Below are positions 9,176-19,145 of a stretch of DNA of 64,000 bases, in pieces; within the stretch, counting starts at the first letter, position 1, and every line of letters starts with the position of its first letter. The notes below the pieces were generated by a model. It was not told where the DNA came from, ran no database searches, and saw only the letters and a list, made by a program, of their open reading frames with translations. The position numbers were made by a program, and so were the translations under genes. Source of the stretch: Ferdinandcohnia salidurans (lineage in GTDB: Bacteria > Bacillota > Bacilli > Bacillales > Bacillaceae_L); contig NZ_JBHUEK010000008.1 in NCBI RefSeq assembly GCF_042680725.1, positions 1-64,000 of the forward strand. Reading direction: 5' to 3'.

Positions 9176-10813
9176 TTGAAAAAAATTTCGAGGTTATTAA
9201 GCATACTTTTTGCCAGTATTCTTGTTCTGTCAGCCTGTGGAACATTTGATAATGGAAATGAGGAAGGAGGAGGAGCAAAGGGGGAAGGTCCAAAGCAAGA
9301 ACTAAGAATCAATATAAGTTCTGAACCACCAACTTTACACCCTGGGCTAGCAACTGACTCCACTTCGGGTGTAGTTCTCAACCATGCTTTTGAAGGTTTA
9401 ACTCGCATTAATAAAAATGGAGATGCTGAAGAGGCTATGGCGGAAAAAATTGATGTTTCAGAGGATGGAAAAACCTATACTTTTACAATCCGTGATGCCA
9501 AATGGTCGAATGGTGATCCTGTTACCGCTCACGATTTTGAATATGCTTGGAAGTGGGTATTGGTCCCTGCAAATCAATCAGACTATGCGTCACAAATATA
9601 CAATTATATTGAAGGCGCAAAGGACGCGTACGATACCCCAGATATCTCGATTGAGAAAATGGAGAATGTGGGCATAAAAGCGATTGATGATAAAACTCTT
9701 GAAGTAAAATTAACGAATCCAACAGCTTATTTCTTAGAATTAACAGCTTTTTATACGTATTACCCTATTAATAGTAAAATTGCGAAGGATAATCCCGACT
9801 GGGCAAATCGAGTAGATGAATCATATGTCTCAAATGGACCTTTTGTCATTGCGGATAAATCATCGACCATTACTCTTCAAAAAAACAAAGACTATTGGGA
9901 TGCAGATTCAGTGAAACTCGAAAAAATTACAATGGACATGATTAACGATCCGAATACTGAATACCAAAGCTTCAAAAAGGGTGAACTTGATTGGGCTGGT
10001 GCCCCAACGTCATCATTGCCAACAGATGTTATTCCAACTTTAGATAAAGAAGGCACTTTACAAAAGAGCCCGATTGCGGGTACGTATTGGTTTAAATTTA
10101 ATATTAATAAAGAGCCGTTTCAAAATGAAAATCTTCGAAAAGCTCTAAGTTATTCAATCAATCGTAAAGCGATTGTTGAAAATGTTACCCAGGGTGGACA
10201 AATTCCAGCGATGGCCCTCGTTCCGTCTGCAATAATAAAAGAAAATGAGAAAGGCTATTTCAAGGATAATGATGTGGATGCTGCAAAGGAACATTTACAA
10301 AAAGCTTTAGATGAACTTGGCTTATCAGACGTTTCTGAACTTCCAGAGATTGCTTTATCCTATAATACCTCAGAAGGCCATCAAAAGGTTGCCCAAGCCA
10401 TTCAAGATATGTGGAGAAAGGCTTTAGGGATTGAAGTAACTCTTAATAATGCTGAGTGGAATGTGTATCTTGATAATATTGACCAAGGAAATTTCCAAAT
10501 TGGTCGTGCTGGCTGGTTGGCTGATTTCAACGATCCTGTAAACTTCCTTGAAATCTTTACAGTACCACAAGGAAATAACGATACAGGCTGGACAAATGAA
10601 ACATTTAATAATCTTTTAGCACAAGCCGCAAAAGAAACTGATAAAGAAAAGCGACTTGGTCTTTTAAAAGATGCCGAACAATTGGTACTCGATGAAATGC
10701 CAATTGCACCAATCTATTTTTATACAAACAACTGGGTTCAAAATGACAACCTAAAAGGAGTCGTTATTTCTCCATTAGGTGATGTTCAATACAAGTGGGC
10801 TTATTTTGAGTAA
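9176..10813 (+). CDS. oppA: Oligopeptide-binding lipoprotein OppA
   Basis: Extracellular receptor of the Opp importer (545 aa, SBP_bac_5 family). The lipobox is LSAC with Cys21, followed by a Gly/Glu-rich tether. In Bacillus, Opp imports nutrient peptides and Phr/competence signalling peptides. I chose the TTG at 9176 because GGGAGG lies at proper distance and the signal peptide then starts MKKISRLLSILF. An upstream in-frame start at 9134 would add a non-signal extension. Confidence 0.9.
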   Translation: MKKISRLLSILFASILVLSACGTFDNGNEEGGGAKGEGPKQELRINISSEPPTLHPGLATDSTSGVVLNHAFEGLTRINKNGDAEEAMAEKIDVSEDGKTYTFTIRDAKWSNGDPVTAHDFEYAWKWVLVPANQSDYASQIYNYIEGAKDAYDTPDISIEKMENVGIKAIDDKTLEVKLTNPTAYFLELTAFYTYYPINSKIAKDNPDWANRVDESYVSNGPFVIADKSSTITLQKNKDYWDADSVKLEKITMDMINDPNTEYQSFKKGELDWAGAPTSSLPTDVIPTLDKEGTLQKSPIAGTYWFKFNINKEPFQNENLRKALSYSINRKAIVENVTQGGQIPAMALVPSAIIKENEKGYFKDNDVDAAKEHLQKALDELGLSDVSELPEIALSYNTSEGHQKVAQAIQDMWRKALGIEVTLNNAEWNVYLDNIDQGNFQIGRAGWLADFNDPVNFLEIFTVPQGNNDTGWTNETFNNLLAQAAKETDKEKRLGLLKDAEQLVLDEMPIAPIYFYTNNWVQNDNLKGVVISPLGDVQYKWAYFE

Positions 10814-10848
10814 TCGCAAACTAGGAAATCACCAATAAGAACAAAAAA

Positions 10849-10884
10849 GTAAGGTATATAGTTGGCCTATATACCTTGCTTTTT
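10849..10884 (+). terminator. Intercistronic hairpin between oppA and oppB
   Basis: Stem AGGTATATAG / CTATATACCT followed by TTGCTTTTT. It probably acts as a partial terminator that raises oppA message over oppBCDF, paralleling the hairpin behind appA. Confidence 0.65.
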
Positions 10885-10920
10885 GAAAACCATGTGTGAT
10901 TGCAATGGGAGGTGTACGAA

Positions 10921-11856
10921 GTGGCAAAATATATAATTAAGAGATTAATCTATATGATCGTTTCGCTTATCTTGATTGTTACCGCCACATTTTTCTTAAT
11001 GCAAGCAGCTCCGGGAGGTCCCTTTACAAAAGAGAAGGATGTCCCTCCAGAGATTGAAGCAGCTCTAAATGCCCATTACGGCTTAGATCAGCCATTATAT
11101 AAGCAGTATTTTGATTATTTATATGATGTGGCAAGATGGGATTTTGGCCCATCCTTTAAATATAAAGCAATGACCGTTAATGAAATCATCAATAATGGAT
11201 TTCCGATTTCTCTCTTTTTAGGGATTGAGGCTATTCTAATTGCGATTGCTTTTGGTGTTGTTTTAGGTGTGATTGCTGCTCTTTATCATAACAAATGGCA
11301 AGACTATTCAGCGATGATTATTGCGGTTTTTGGCATATCTGTTCCAAGCTTTATTTTAGCTACGGTTTTACAATATATATTCGCCATTAAGCTTGACCTA
11401 TTTCCAGTTGCGAGGTGGGAATCATTTATGCATACCATATTACCTGCAATTGCATTATCATCCTCACCAATGGCCTTTATAGCGCGATTAACACGTTCAA
11501 GTATGCTTGAGGTACTGAGTAACGATTACATAAAAACTGCTCGAGCAAAAGGATTAACGAAAGGTACAATCACCATGAAGCATACAATACGTAATGCAAT
11601 GCTGCCTGTTGTATCTTATATGGGGCCATTAACGGCTGGTATCTTAACGGGTAGTTTTGTTATCGAAAAAATCTTTGGAATACCTGGATTAGGGGACGAA
11701 TTTGTAACGAGTATTACCAATCGCGATTACACCGTGATTATGGGAGTTACTGTCTTTTATAGTATCTTACTCTTAATTTCTGTTCTCCTTGTTGATATTT
11801 TGTACGGATTTATTGATCCTCGCATTAAGCTAACTGGTGCGAAGAAAGGAGAGTAA
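10921..11856 (+). CDS. oppB: Oligopeptide ABC transporter permease OppB
   Basis: Membrane permease (311 aa) of the Opp importer, with the N-terminal segment YIIKRLIYMIVSLILIV and coupling motif VLSNDYIKTARAKG. The start is the GTG at 10921, because GGGAGGTG (10907-10914) fits it and the protein then begins MAKYIIKRL as in other OppB. Only 3 nt separate it from oppC. Confidence 0.9.
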   Translation: MAKYIIKRLIYMIVSLILIVTATFFLMQAAPGGPFTKEKDVPPEIEAALNAHYGLDQPLYKQYFDYLYDVARWDFGPSFKYKAMTVNEIINNGFPISLFLGIEAILIAIAFGVVLGVIAALYHNKWQDYSAMIIAVFGISVPSFILATVLQYIFAIKLDLFPVARWESFMHTILPAIALSSSPMAFIARLTRSSMLEVLSNDYIKTARAKGLTKGTITMKHTIRNAMLPVVSYMGPLTAGILTGSFVIEKIFGIPGLGDEFVTSITNRDYTVIMGVTVFYSILLLISVLLVDILYGFIDPRIKLTGAKKGE

Positions 11857-11859
11857 CTT

Positions 11860-12777
11860 ATGCAGAATATTCCAAAGGAAATGTTTGCACCAGCAACAAT
11901 TAACGAGAACGAAGCTGAAAAAATTTCCAAACCTAGTTTATCGTTTTGGAAGGATGTCACCTCTAGATTCAAAAAAAATAAACTGGCTATAGTAGGTATT
12001 GTTCTTTTAGTCCTCCTATTAATCATGGCGATTTTTGGGCCAATGATGACGGAATTTGATTATCGGACAACAGACCTTGCCCATGCGAATGAAGCACCAT
12101 CTAGTGTGCATTGGTTTGGAACTGATGAATTGGGTAGAGATGTTTTCACAAGGACGTGGGAAGGTGCGAGAATCTCTTTATTTATAGGACTAGCAGCTGC
12201 AATTATTGACCTTGTGATTGGTGTATTATGGGGTGGCATATCAGGTTATATGGGCGGTAGAGTTGACGAATTCATGATGAGAGTCGCGGACATTTTATAT
12301 GGCGTCCCATATTTGCTTTTGGTCATTTTACTTATGGTTATTCTGGAACAAGGGTTAGGGACAATGATTCTTGCAATGACGATTACTGGATGGATCAACA
12401 TGGCAAGAATTGTAAGGGGACAAGTTCTTCAATTAAAATATCAGGAATATGTACTTGCCGCACAAACCCTTGGAGCTGATGTTAAAAGAATTATGTTTAA
12501 ACATCTAATACCTAATTCAATGGGACCCATTTTGGTAACAATGACGTTAACAATCCCAAATGCAATCTTCACTGAATCTTTTCTAAGTTATCTTGGATTA
12601 GGTGTTCAAGTTCCACTTGCCAGCTGGGGAACCATGGCCTCTGAGGGACTACCTGCATTTGAATATTATCCATGGCGCTTGTTTTTCCCTGCTACCTTAA
12701 TTTGTATCACAATTTTTGCTTTTAACGTAATTGGAGATGGAATGCGTGACGCATTAGACCCAAGGCTGCGCAAGTAA
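11860..12777 (+). CDS. oppC: Oligopeptide ABC transporter permease OppC
   Basis: Second permease (305 aa) of Opp. A soluble N-terminus of about 40 residues is followed by a membrane helix, the loop GTDELGRDVFTRTWEG, and the coupling loop EYVLAAQTLG. AAAGGAGAG precedes the ATG at 11860. It lies in a tight operon with oppB and oppD. Confidence 0.9.
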   Translation: MQNIPKEMFAPATINENEAEKISKPSLSFWKDVTSRFKKNKLAIVGIVLLVLLLIMAIFGPMMTEFDYRTTDLAHANEAPSSVHWFGTDELGRDVFTRTWEGARISLFIGLAAAIIDLVIGVLWGGISGYMGGRVDEFMMRVADILYGVPYLLLVILLMVILEQGLGTMILAMTITGWINMARIVRGQVLQLKYQEYVLAAQTLGADVKRIMFKHLIPNSMGPILVTMTLTIPNAIFTESFLSYLGLGVQVPLASWGTMASEGLPAFEYYPWRLFFPATLICITIFAFNVIGDGMRDALDPRLRK

Positions 12778-12789
12778 GGGAGTGAGTAA

Positions 12790-13839
12790 ATGGAAAAGTT
12801 ATTGGAAGTTAAAGACCTTGAAGTCTCTTTTCAAACCTATGCTGGTGAAGTCAAAGCAGTTCGCGGTGTGAATTTTGATTTGTATAAAGGTGAAACACTT
12901 GCGATTGTTGGCGAATCAGGGTCAGGGAAAAGTGTAACCTCACAAACAATCATGAAGCTTATTCCAATGCCACCTGGAAAAATTAGCAATGGTCAAATTC
13001 TTTTTGATGGTGAAGATCTTGTTCCAAAAACCAATAAGGAAATGGAAAAGATTCGTGGGAAGGATATCGGAATGATCTTTCAGGACCCAATGACCTCCCT
13101 TAACCCAACGATGAAGGTTGGTATGCAGATTATGGAGGTTTTAATTAAGCATCAAAATATGTCTAAGGGCAATGCAAAGGACCGTGCAATTGAGCTTCTT
13201 CGCCTTGTTGGAATCCCTAGCCCAGAGAAGAGAGTCAATCAATATCCACATGAATTTAGTGGGGGGATGAGACAACGTGCGATGATTGCCATTGCATTAG
13301 CCTCTAACCCGAAATTATTGATTGCAGACGAACCTACCACAGCATTGGATGTTACGATACAAGCGCAAATTTTAGAATTAATGAAGGACCTCCAAAAAAA
13401 AATGGAAACATCCATTATTTTTATCACTCATGATTTAGGTGTGGTTGCCAATGTGGCAGATCGAGTAGCGGTCATGTATGCTGGGAAAATCGTTGAGACT
13501 GGTACAGTCGATGAAATTTTCTATAATCCTAAGCATCCTTATACTTGGGGATTATTATCGTCAATGCCAAGTTTAGATAGTGATGAAAAAACAGAGCTTA
13601 TGGCAATTCCCGGTTCACCACCCGATCTGACAAATCCTCCAAAAGGGGATGCTTTTGCGCCGAGAAACCGGTATGCAATGAAAATTGACTTTGAAAAAGA
13701 ACCACCTATGTTTAAAGTTTCTGAGACACATTATGCAGCGACTTGGCTACTTCACCCTGATGCTCCTAAAGTGGAACCACCTGAAGCTGTAAAACGACGT
13801 ATGAAAAATTTCTCATCCGATAATCTTAGGAAAGGATGA
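12790..13839 (+). CDS. oppD: Oligopeptide ABC transporter ATP-binding protein OppD
   Basis: ATPase subunit (349 aa) with Walker A GESGSGKS, signature FSGGMRQR and Walker B LLIADEPTTALD. The C-terminal extension (GDAFAPRNRYAMK) lacks the paired Cys residues present in AppD, as is common for firmicute OppD. It overlaps oppF by 4 nt. Confidence 0.9.
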   Translation: MEKLLEVKDLEVSFQTYAGEVKAVRGVNFDLYKGETLAIVGESGSGKSVTSQTIMKLIPMPPGKISNGQILFDGEDLVPKTNKEMEKIRGKDIGMIFQDPMTSLNPTMKVGMQIMEVLIKHQNMSKGNAKDRAIELLRLVGIPSPEKRVNQYPHEFSGGMRQRAMIAIALASNPKLLIADEPTTALDVTIQAQILELMKDLQKKMETSIIFITHDLGVVANVADRVAVMYAGKIVETGTVDEIFYNPKHPYTWGLLSSMPSLDSDEKTELMAIPGSPPDLTNPPKGDAFAPRNRYAMKIDFEKEPPMFKVSETHYAATWLLHPDAPKVEPPEAVKRRMKNFSSDNLRKG

Positions 13840-14786
13840 TGAATGAAATGGCTGAAAAACAAAAATTAGTAGAAATTAAAAATTTAAAGCAATATTTTAA
13901 TGTTGGAAAACCAAATATAGTCAAAGCTGTCGATGGAATTACCTTTGATATTTACAAAGGTGAGACACTTGGTCTGGTTGGAGAGTCTGGTTGTGGTAAA
14001 TCAACCACTGGAAGGACCATTATACGATTATACAATGCCACGGGTGGAGAGGTTCTTTTCAATGGAGAGAATGTTCATGGAAGAAAATCGCGTAAGGAAT
14101 TGAAAAAGTTTAACCGGAAAATGCAAATGATTTTTCAAGATCCATATGCTTCACTAAACCCAAGAATGACCGTAGCTGATATAATCGCAGAAGGAATCGA
14201 CATTCATGGGCTCGCAAAAAATAATGCTGAACGTATGGAGCAGGTCTATTCATTACTTGAAACAGTAGGGCTAAACCGTGAGCATGCGAATCGGTATCCA
14301 CATGAATTCTCTGGAGGACAACGTCAACGGATTGGTATTGCGCGTGCCCTTGCAGTAAAACCAGATTTTATTATTGCTGATGAACCTATTTCTGCATTAG
14401 ATGTTTCCATTCAAGCTCAAGTTGTAAACTTAATGAAAAAGCTTCAAGAAGATAAAGGCTTGACTTACTTATTTATTGCTCATGATTTGTCGATGGTAAA
14501 ATATATTAGTGACAGAATTGGTGTAATGTATTTCGGAAAAATTGTTGAACTTGCCGATGCCAGTGATCTATATGCAAACCCAATACATCCCTACACAAAA
14601 TCTTTGTTATCTGCTATTCCATTGCCAGACCCAAACTATGAACGAAATCGAAAGAGAATCAAATATGACCCGAAAGAACATGGATATTCAGATAACGAAG
14701 AAGTCAAACTACGTGAGATTCGACCCGGACATCTCGTCGCTTGCTCGGAAAAAGAATTTCAAGAATATAAATCGCAATATAGTTAA
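13836..14786 (+). CDS. oppF: Oligopeptide ABC transporter ATP-binding protein OppF
   Basis: Second ATPase of Opp (316 aa) with Walker A GESGCGKS, signature FSGGQRQR and Walker B FIIADEPISALD. The in-frame ATGs at 13836, 13839 and 13848 are all possible; the AGGAAAGG site suits 13848 best by spacing. The C-terminus ends with the short EIRPGHLVACSE tail. A terminator follows immediately and a group II intron is inserted behind it. Confidence 0.9.
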   Translation: MMNEMAEKQKLVEIKNLKQYFNVGKPNIVKAVDGITFDIYKGETLGLVGESGCGKSTTGRTIIRLYNATGGEVLFNGENVHGRKSRKELKKFNRKMQMIFQDPYASLNPRMTVADIIAEGIDIHGLAKNNAERMEQVYSLLETVGLNREHANRYPHEFSGGQRQRIGIARALAVKPDFIIADEPISALDVSIQAQVVNLMKKLQEDKGLTYLFIAHDLSMVKYISDRIGVMYFGKIVELADASDLYANPIHPYTKSLLSAIPLPDPNYERNRKRIKYDPKEHGYSDNEEVKLREIRPGHLVACSEKEFQEYKSQYS

Positions 14787-14813
14787 ATGGCCTTATTAAG
14801 GGCCATTTTTTTG
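14786..14813 (+). terminator. Rho-independent terminator of the opp operon
   Basis: Stem AATGGCC / GGCCATT followed by a run of Ts that leads straight into the 5' end of the group II intron at 14814. Confidence 0.85.
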
Positions 14814-16705
14814 GTGCGCCCGGCATGGGCTATAACTTGGTGGTGAAAGTCCACTACAGGCTTGGCAGTAGGAACTGTTAGCTAATGGCAAGGGTGTCCA
14901 TCGTGAGGTGGAATCTGAAGGAAGCCGGAGGCAAAATCCCGAACTGACGAACAGAAACTGTATATAAGGCTGAATTGGAATGGATGAGTCTGCCAAACGT
15001 GACGAAATCCGATACTGCACGAGTTCCATACAGTAAATACAGCAGTTACATGGGAGGAAGGTTATAGCTCTTACCCGGGGAGGTCTTACAAGGGTTCCCG
15101 ACAAGAGAGATGGAATATCTCACAGGAACAAGTTTGCCAGTGATGGTAGATTGAATTGTAAGAAGTCAGCAGAGGTCATAGTAGTTCTATAAGAATGAAG
15201 GACCGAACAATAATAATCTTGAAAGAATATGGAGGTAAGGACAGTGCATAGACCACAGAAAACATCGAAAGATGGCTCTTCGCAAACGAATAGGTTGGAA
15301 ACTGAAAAATATGTGAAAGCGTGTAGTCCTGACCTTAACGAAATAGGACGGCAAGATGGTATCGAGTTAATTGACAAAGTGATTGATAGTAATAATCTTT
15401 TCAGAGCGTGTGAAAAAGTCAAAGCCAATAAAGGTGCACCGGGAATTGACGGAATGACTGTAGACGAGCTTCACAGTCATGTAAGTAAATTCCTTATCCC
15501 TCTTAAAAGGAAACTTAAGGATGGCACATATAAGCCACTCCCAGTTAAAAGGGTTGAAATTCCCAAAGAGGATGGCTCTAAGCGCAAGCTAGGTATTCCG
15601 TGTGTCAGGGACCGTATGGTCCAACAGGCTATTTACCAAGTTATTGGTGGAATAATAGACCCACATTTCTCTGAATTAAGTTTTGGTTTCCGTCCTAATA
15701 GAAATCAACACCAAGCTATAAGACAATCCATCAAATACTATGAACAGGGATATAGAGTTGTGGTTGACTGTGATTTAAAAAGTTACTTCGACACCATTAA
15801 TCATCAAAAATTAATGGAATACCTCAAGGTATTCATCCAAGACAAAGTTATATTAAAATTAATTTGGAAATTTCTTAAGAGTGGAATACTTGAAGATGGA
15901 TTAACTAAGCCAACAGAATTTGGCGCCCCTCAAGGTGGTGTACTCTCACCGATTCTTAGTAATGTTTACTTAAATCAATTAGATAAGGAACTGGGGAAAC
16001 GGGGACACAAATTCGTTCGCTTTGCGGACGATTTTTGTGTTTACGTTAAAAGCGAACGGGCTGGTTTCAGAGTTCTAGAAAGCATTACAAAATTTCTTGA
16101 GAAAGAACTGAAATTGACAGTTAACCGTACCAAAAGTAAAGTAGGGTCTCCCACTAAACTGAAATTCCTGGGTTTCTGTATTCACAGTACATCCAAAGGA
16201 GTTGGGTGTAGACCGCACCAATCGGCAAAGAAAAGATTTAAATCCAAACTAAATAATTTAACTAAGCGAAATCGTCCTGGAAAATTCGAGGATATCGCCA
16301 AAGAAGTCAATCAGGTAACAGTTGGATGGATAAATTATTATGGAATTGGTTTTATGAAAAGGTTCATACAGGATACGGCAAAATGGTTAAACCATCGTTT
16401 GAGACAGGTTATTTGGAAAAGATGGAAGAAAATCAAAACAAAATACTGCCAACTTAGAAGATTAGGTATCAAACACGAGGAAGCCTGGAAAGTAGCAAAT
16501 TCCCGGAAGGGATATTGGAGGGTTTCCAGAAGTGAAACACTACAAAAAGCAATTAAAATTAAAACGCTCACCAAATGGGGCCTTAAAGATCTCAACCAAT
16601 TATATGAGCGTCGATACTTAAGTTATTGAACCGCCGTATACGGAACCGTACGTACGGTGGTGTGAGAGGTCGGCTAATCAATTAATGATTAGCCTCCTAC
16701 TCGAT
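14814..16705 (+). mobile_element. Complete group IIC intron with reverse transcriptase
   Basis: The 5' end GTGCGCCCGGCATGGG, internal blocks GGTGTCC, GTGGAATCTGAAGGAAG and CTTACCCGGGGAGGTCT, and the 3' domain V/VI hairpins ending CTACTCGAT match the group IIC intron architecture (the class of the Oceanobacillus iheyensis intron). Insertion directly behind a Rho-independent terminator, in the sense direction, is the known class C habit. It is about 1.9 kb with one ORF in domain IV. Both ends and the ORF appear intact, so it may be active. The 3' boundary is accurate to about 2 nt. Confidence 0.92.
15244..16629 (+). CDS. ltrA: Group II intron-encoded reverse transcriptase/maturase (class C)
   Basis: A 461-aa intron-encoded protein that splices and reverse-transcribes the surrounding intron. 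RT domain blocks are visible (KANKGAPGIDGMT, LGIPCVRDRMVQQA, GFRPNRNQHQA, PQGGVLSPILSN), and the catalytic FADD motif replaces YADD, as in class C. The maturase (X) domain follows (GWINYYGIG). It ends without an HNH endonuclease domain, which fits class C. GTG 15244 is preceded by GGAGGTAAGG; an ATG at 15229 is the alternative start. Confidence 0.92.
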   Translation: MHRPQKTSKDGSSQTNRLETEKYVKACSPDLNEIGRQDGIELIDKVIDSNNLFRACEKVKANKGAPGIDGMTVDELHSHVSKFLIPLKRKLKDGTYKPLPVKRVEIPKEDGSKRKLGIPCVRDRMVQQAIYQVIGGIIDPHFSELSFGFRPNRNQHQAIRQSIKYYEQGYRVVVDCDLKSYFDTINHQKLMEYLKVFIQDKVILKLIWKFLKSGILEDGLTKPTEFGAPQGGVLSPILSNVYLNQLDKELGKRGHKFVRFADDFCVYVKSERAGFRVLESITKFLEKELKLTVNRTKSKVGSPTKLKFLGFCIHSTSKGVGCRPHQSAKKRFKSKLNNLTKRNRPGKFEDIAKEVNQVTVGWINYYGIGFMKRFIQDTAKWLNHRLRQVIWKRWKKIKTKYCQLRRLGIKHEEAWKVANSRKGYWRVSRSETLQKAIKIKTLTKWGLKDLNQLYERRYLSY

Positions 16706-16882
16706 TTTGAGTAGATTTACCACTAATATCGGTAAGGTTTATAAGAACACTAAAATATATAGACAAAACTGCTCATACAATTGAATAAATACCTTATTTA
16801 TTAAGAATTTTGTCTAAATTTGTATTATTTTCTGGATAATTCATTTAAAATGACTATAGAGATGGAAAGGAAGGAGGACGCT

Positions 16883-18088
16883 ATGAAAAAGCTTTTATCT
16901 TTACTTGGGGTAATGATTATAGTTGTATTCGGTACTTTCTTTGTTACTCAAACAAGCTCTGCAGAAAATAAAAATTTTGCTATGGATTCACATCCAACGA
17001 GTAAATTGGTTATGCCTAAAAAGGAATTACCTGAGATGGTTTCGCGTTTTGAATTTAATTCTGGCTTTCAATTTGAATATCCTGATGCCATAAGAGGGGT
17101 ATACGTAACTGCCCATTCAGCAGGTGGTGACCGTTTTTCACAACTTGTCCAATTAATCGATAATACGGACCTTAATGCCATGGTTATTGATGTTAAGGAC
17201 GACTTTGGATATCTAACCTACGTACCACCACAAGGATCAAACCATCAGAAAATTAGTAAGGATTATATCAAAGACCCAACAGCAATGCTTAAAAAACTTG
17301 AAGAAAAGCAGATTTATCCAATCGCCAGGGTTGTTGTATTTAAGGATTCTGTATTAGCGCAGCAACGCCCAGGATTATCGTTTAAAGATGGAGATAAAGT
17401 ATGGAAGAATGGGCGTGGAGAAGCTTTTGTTAATCCATTTCTAAAAGAAGTTTGGGACCATAATGTAGGAATCGCAATTGAAGCTGCAAAACTTGGATTC
17501 CAAGAGATTCAATTTGATTATGTCCGCTTTCCAGAAGGGTTTGAAAGACGAGATAGTTCATTAACCTATAGTATGGGTGAGTATGAAAAAGTGGATCTTG
17601 ACAACGTCCAAAAGAGGGTCTCAGCTGTGACAGATTTTGTGGCATATGCAAAAGAAAAATTAGAGCCTTATAACGTAAAGGTTTCTGTTGATATTTTCGG
17701 ATATACTGCAACATTACCTGAAGCACCAGGTATTGGTCAAAATTTTTCGAAAATATCAGAGCATGTGGATGTCATTTCATCTATGATTTATCCGAGTCAT
17801 TGGACGTCTTATTTTGGAATTCCTCGTCCAGACTTAGAGCCGTATCGATTGGTATCTGAATATGCAAAGGTTGAAAATCATAAGCTAAACCAAATTGAAA
17901 ATAGACCTGTTTCAAGACCTTGGCTTCAAGACTTCACAGCAAGCTGGCTTGGAAAAGGCAATTATACGGTTTATGGAAAAGATGAAATTGAAGCCCAAAT
18001 AAAAGGATTGCAAGACCAAGGTATTCATGAATTCCTACTATGGAACGCTGGGAATAGCTACACAAAAGGTGTAGATTATACACCATAA
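16883..18088 (+). CDS. Secreted putative glycoside hydrolase (DUF4015 family)
   Basis: A 401-aa exported protein with N-terminal signal peptide MKKLLSLLGVMIIVVFGTFF and AXA-like SSAEN near residue 30. A TIM-barrel-like domain follows with IRGVYVTAHSAGG, AMVIDVKDDFGYLTY and EIQFDYVRFPEG, typical of the putative glycoside hydrolase family DUF4015. Asp residues in VIDVKDD and FDYVRFP are likely active-site candidates (inferred). AAGGAGG precedes the ATG at 16883; a longer in-frame start at 16820 is unsupported. Substrate unknown; a peptidoglycan or cell-wall glycan is plausible. Confidence 0.8.
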   Translation: MKKLLSLLGVMIIVVFGTFFVTQTSSAENKNFAMDSHPTSKLVMPKKELPEMVSRFEFNSGFQFEYPDAIRGVYVTAHSAGGDRFSQLVQLIDNTDLNAMVIDVKDDFGYLTYVPPQGSNHQKISKDYIKDPTAMLKKLEEKQIYPIARVVVFKDSVLAQQRPGLSFKDGDKVWKNGRGEAFVNPFLKEVWDHNVGIAIEAAKLGFQEIQFDYVRFPEGFERRDSSLTYSMGEYEKVDLDNVQKRVSAVTDFVAYAKEKLEPYNVKVSVDIFGYTATLPEAPGIGQNFSKISEHVDVISSMIYPSHWTSYFGIPRPDLEPYRLVSEYAKVENHKLNQIENRPVSRPWLQDFTASWLGKGNYTVYGKDEIEAQIKGLQDQGIHEFLLWNAGNSYTKGVDYTP

Positions 18089-18125
18089 AAAAGCTGGCAC
18101 AACTCACTGTGCCAGCTTATCGTAT
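18087..18125. terminator. Shared terminator between the hydrolase gene and the 61-aa gene
   Basis: Stem AAGCTGGCACA / TGTGCCAGCTT with an A-run on the left and a T-rich right flank, so it can serve both convergent genes. Confidence 0.85.
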
Positions 18126-18311
18126 TTATTTTTTCCGTCCACCTACGTTTTTCCAACCAGCTTTTACATTTAAATCGCGGGTTACAATATCAGAACCGGA
18201 TTTACCTCCAAAAACTTTTTCCCCAACGCCATTCGCGATAACACCCATCAAAGCAGTAATACCAATGACTAAAATAGCAATTAGACCTAAATCCATTATG
18301 TAACTTGCCAT
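18126..18311 (-). CDS. Small membrane protein of unknown function
   Basis: A 61-aa protein with one strong N-terminal membrane segment (residues 6-29) and a basic, Gly-rich tail (GWKNVGGRKK). A GGGGG ribosome binding site lies 5 nt before the ATG at 18311. It converges on the hydrolase gene and shares its terminator. I do not recognise the family; it may be a small protein that is conserved near yjbC. Confidence 0.6.
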   Translation of the reverse strand: MASYIMDLGLIAILVIGITALMGVIANGVGEKVFGGKSGSDIVTRDLNVKAGWKNVGGRKK

Positions 18312-18457
18312 GAATATCCCCCTTAATGAAAACGCTTCTTTACTTCTATTCTATTCCAAGTTTAGTTTTAAAGAAAGAGGGAATATCTAAATTTAGAAAC
18401 AAAACCAAAACATTGCATACACTAAGGATGTCCTATCAAAGTACAAGGAGCAGATGT

Positions 18458-19033
18458 ATGAACTGGTATGAGAAACTAAATCAGTATTTTCCAATTGAAG
18501 AGATGAAATCAAAAGAGCATATGGAAACCCTCTTGAAAGAAAAAGGAGATATTTATTATAAAGACGAAGGACCCTATCATGTCCTTATGTATGTTGAACT
18601 TGACCATTTTATTTTTATCGACTATCTCTTCGTTTCAAAAGAATCCCGTGGACAAGGGCTTGGCCACAAACTTCTTGAAAAATTAAAGAAAAAAGGAAAA
18701 CCGATTATTCTTGAAGTGGAACCCGTCAATTATGAAGATACGGATACCGAAAAAAGGTTAAAGTTCTATAAGAGAGAAGGTTTTGAACACGCAACTTCAA
18801 TTGGCTATGAACGTAAATCGTTAGCAACAAATGAGCTTAATCAAATGGAAATTCTATATTGGTCTCCAACGAACGAGCCCGAAGAACTGATTTACAAAGC
18901 GATGAGAAAAACGTACGATGAGATTCACAAGTACAAAGATAAAGAATTTTATGGGGATTCCTACCAAGATGTTAATGAAGTATTATCATTTAACAGTAAG
19001 AATGATAATCGTGATATCCTAAGAGATGTGTAA
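18458..19033 (+). CDS. yjbC: GNAT-family acetyltransferase YjbC
   Basis: A 191-aa putative N-acetyltransferase. The acetyl-CoA binding signature is visible as FVSKESRGQGLGHKLLEKL, followed by the RLKFYKREGF helix typical of GNAT C-terminal motifs. In B. subtilis yjbC lies directly upstream of spx and is co-induced under cell-envelope and thiol stress. I chose the ATG at 18458 (AAGGAG upstream, start MNWYEKLNQYFP); an in-frame extension back to 18326 has no ribosome binding site and overlaps the neighbour's promoter region. Confidence 0.88.
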   Translation: MNWYEKLNQYFPIEEMKSKEHMETLLKEKGDIYYKDEGPYHVLMYVELDHFIFIDYLFVSKESRGQGLGHKLLEKLKKKGKPIILEVEPVNYEDTDTEKRLKFYKREGFEHATSIGYERKSLATNELNQMEILYWSPTNEPEELIYKAMRKTYDEIHKYKDKEFYGDSYQDVNEVLSFNSKNDNRDILRDV

Positions 19034-19038
19034 ATTTT

Positions 19039-19076
19039 AAAGCAATAGCAGCTGTATTTCCTATTGCTTTCTTTTA
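19039..19076 (+). terminator. Terminator downstream of yjbC
   Basis: Stem AAAGCAATAG / CTATTGCTTT followed by CTTTT. Confidence 0.8.
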
Positions 19077-19145
19077 GAATCGCACGAGAATCAACATGTT
19101 AATCAATCTAAAGTTTTCTTTAAAATTGTCTATCTTTCTCAGAAA

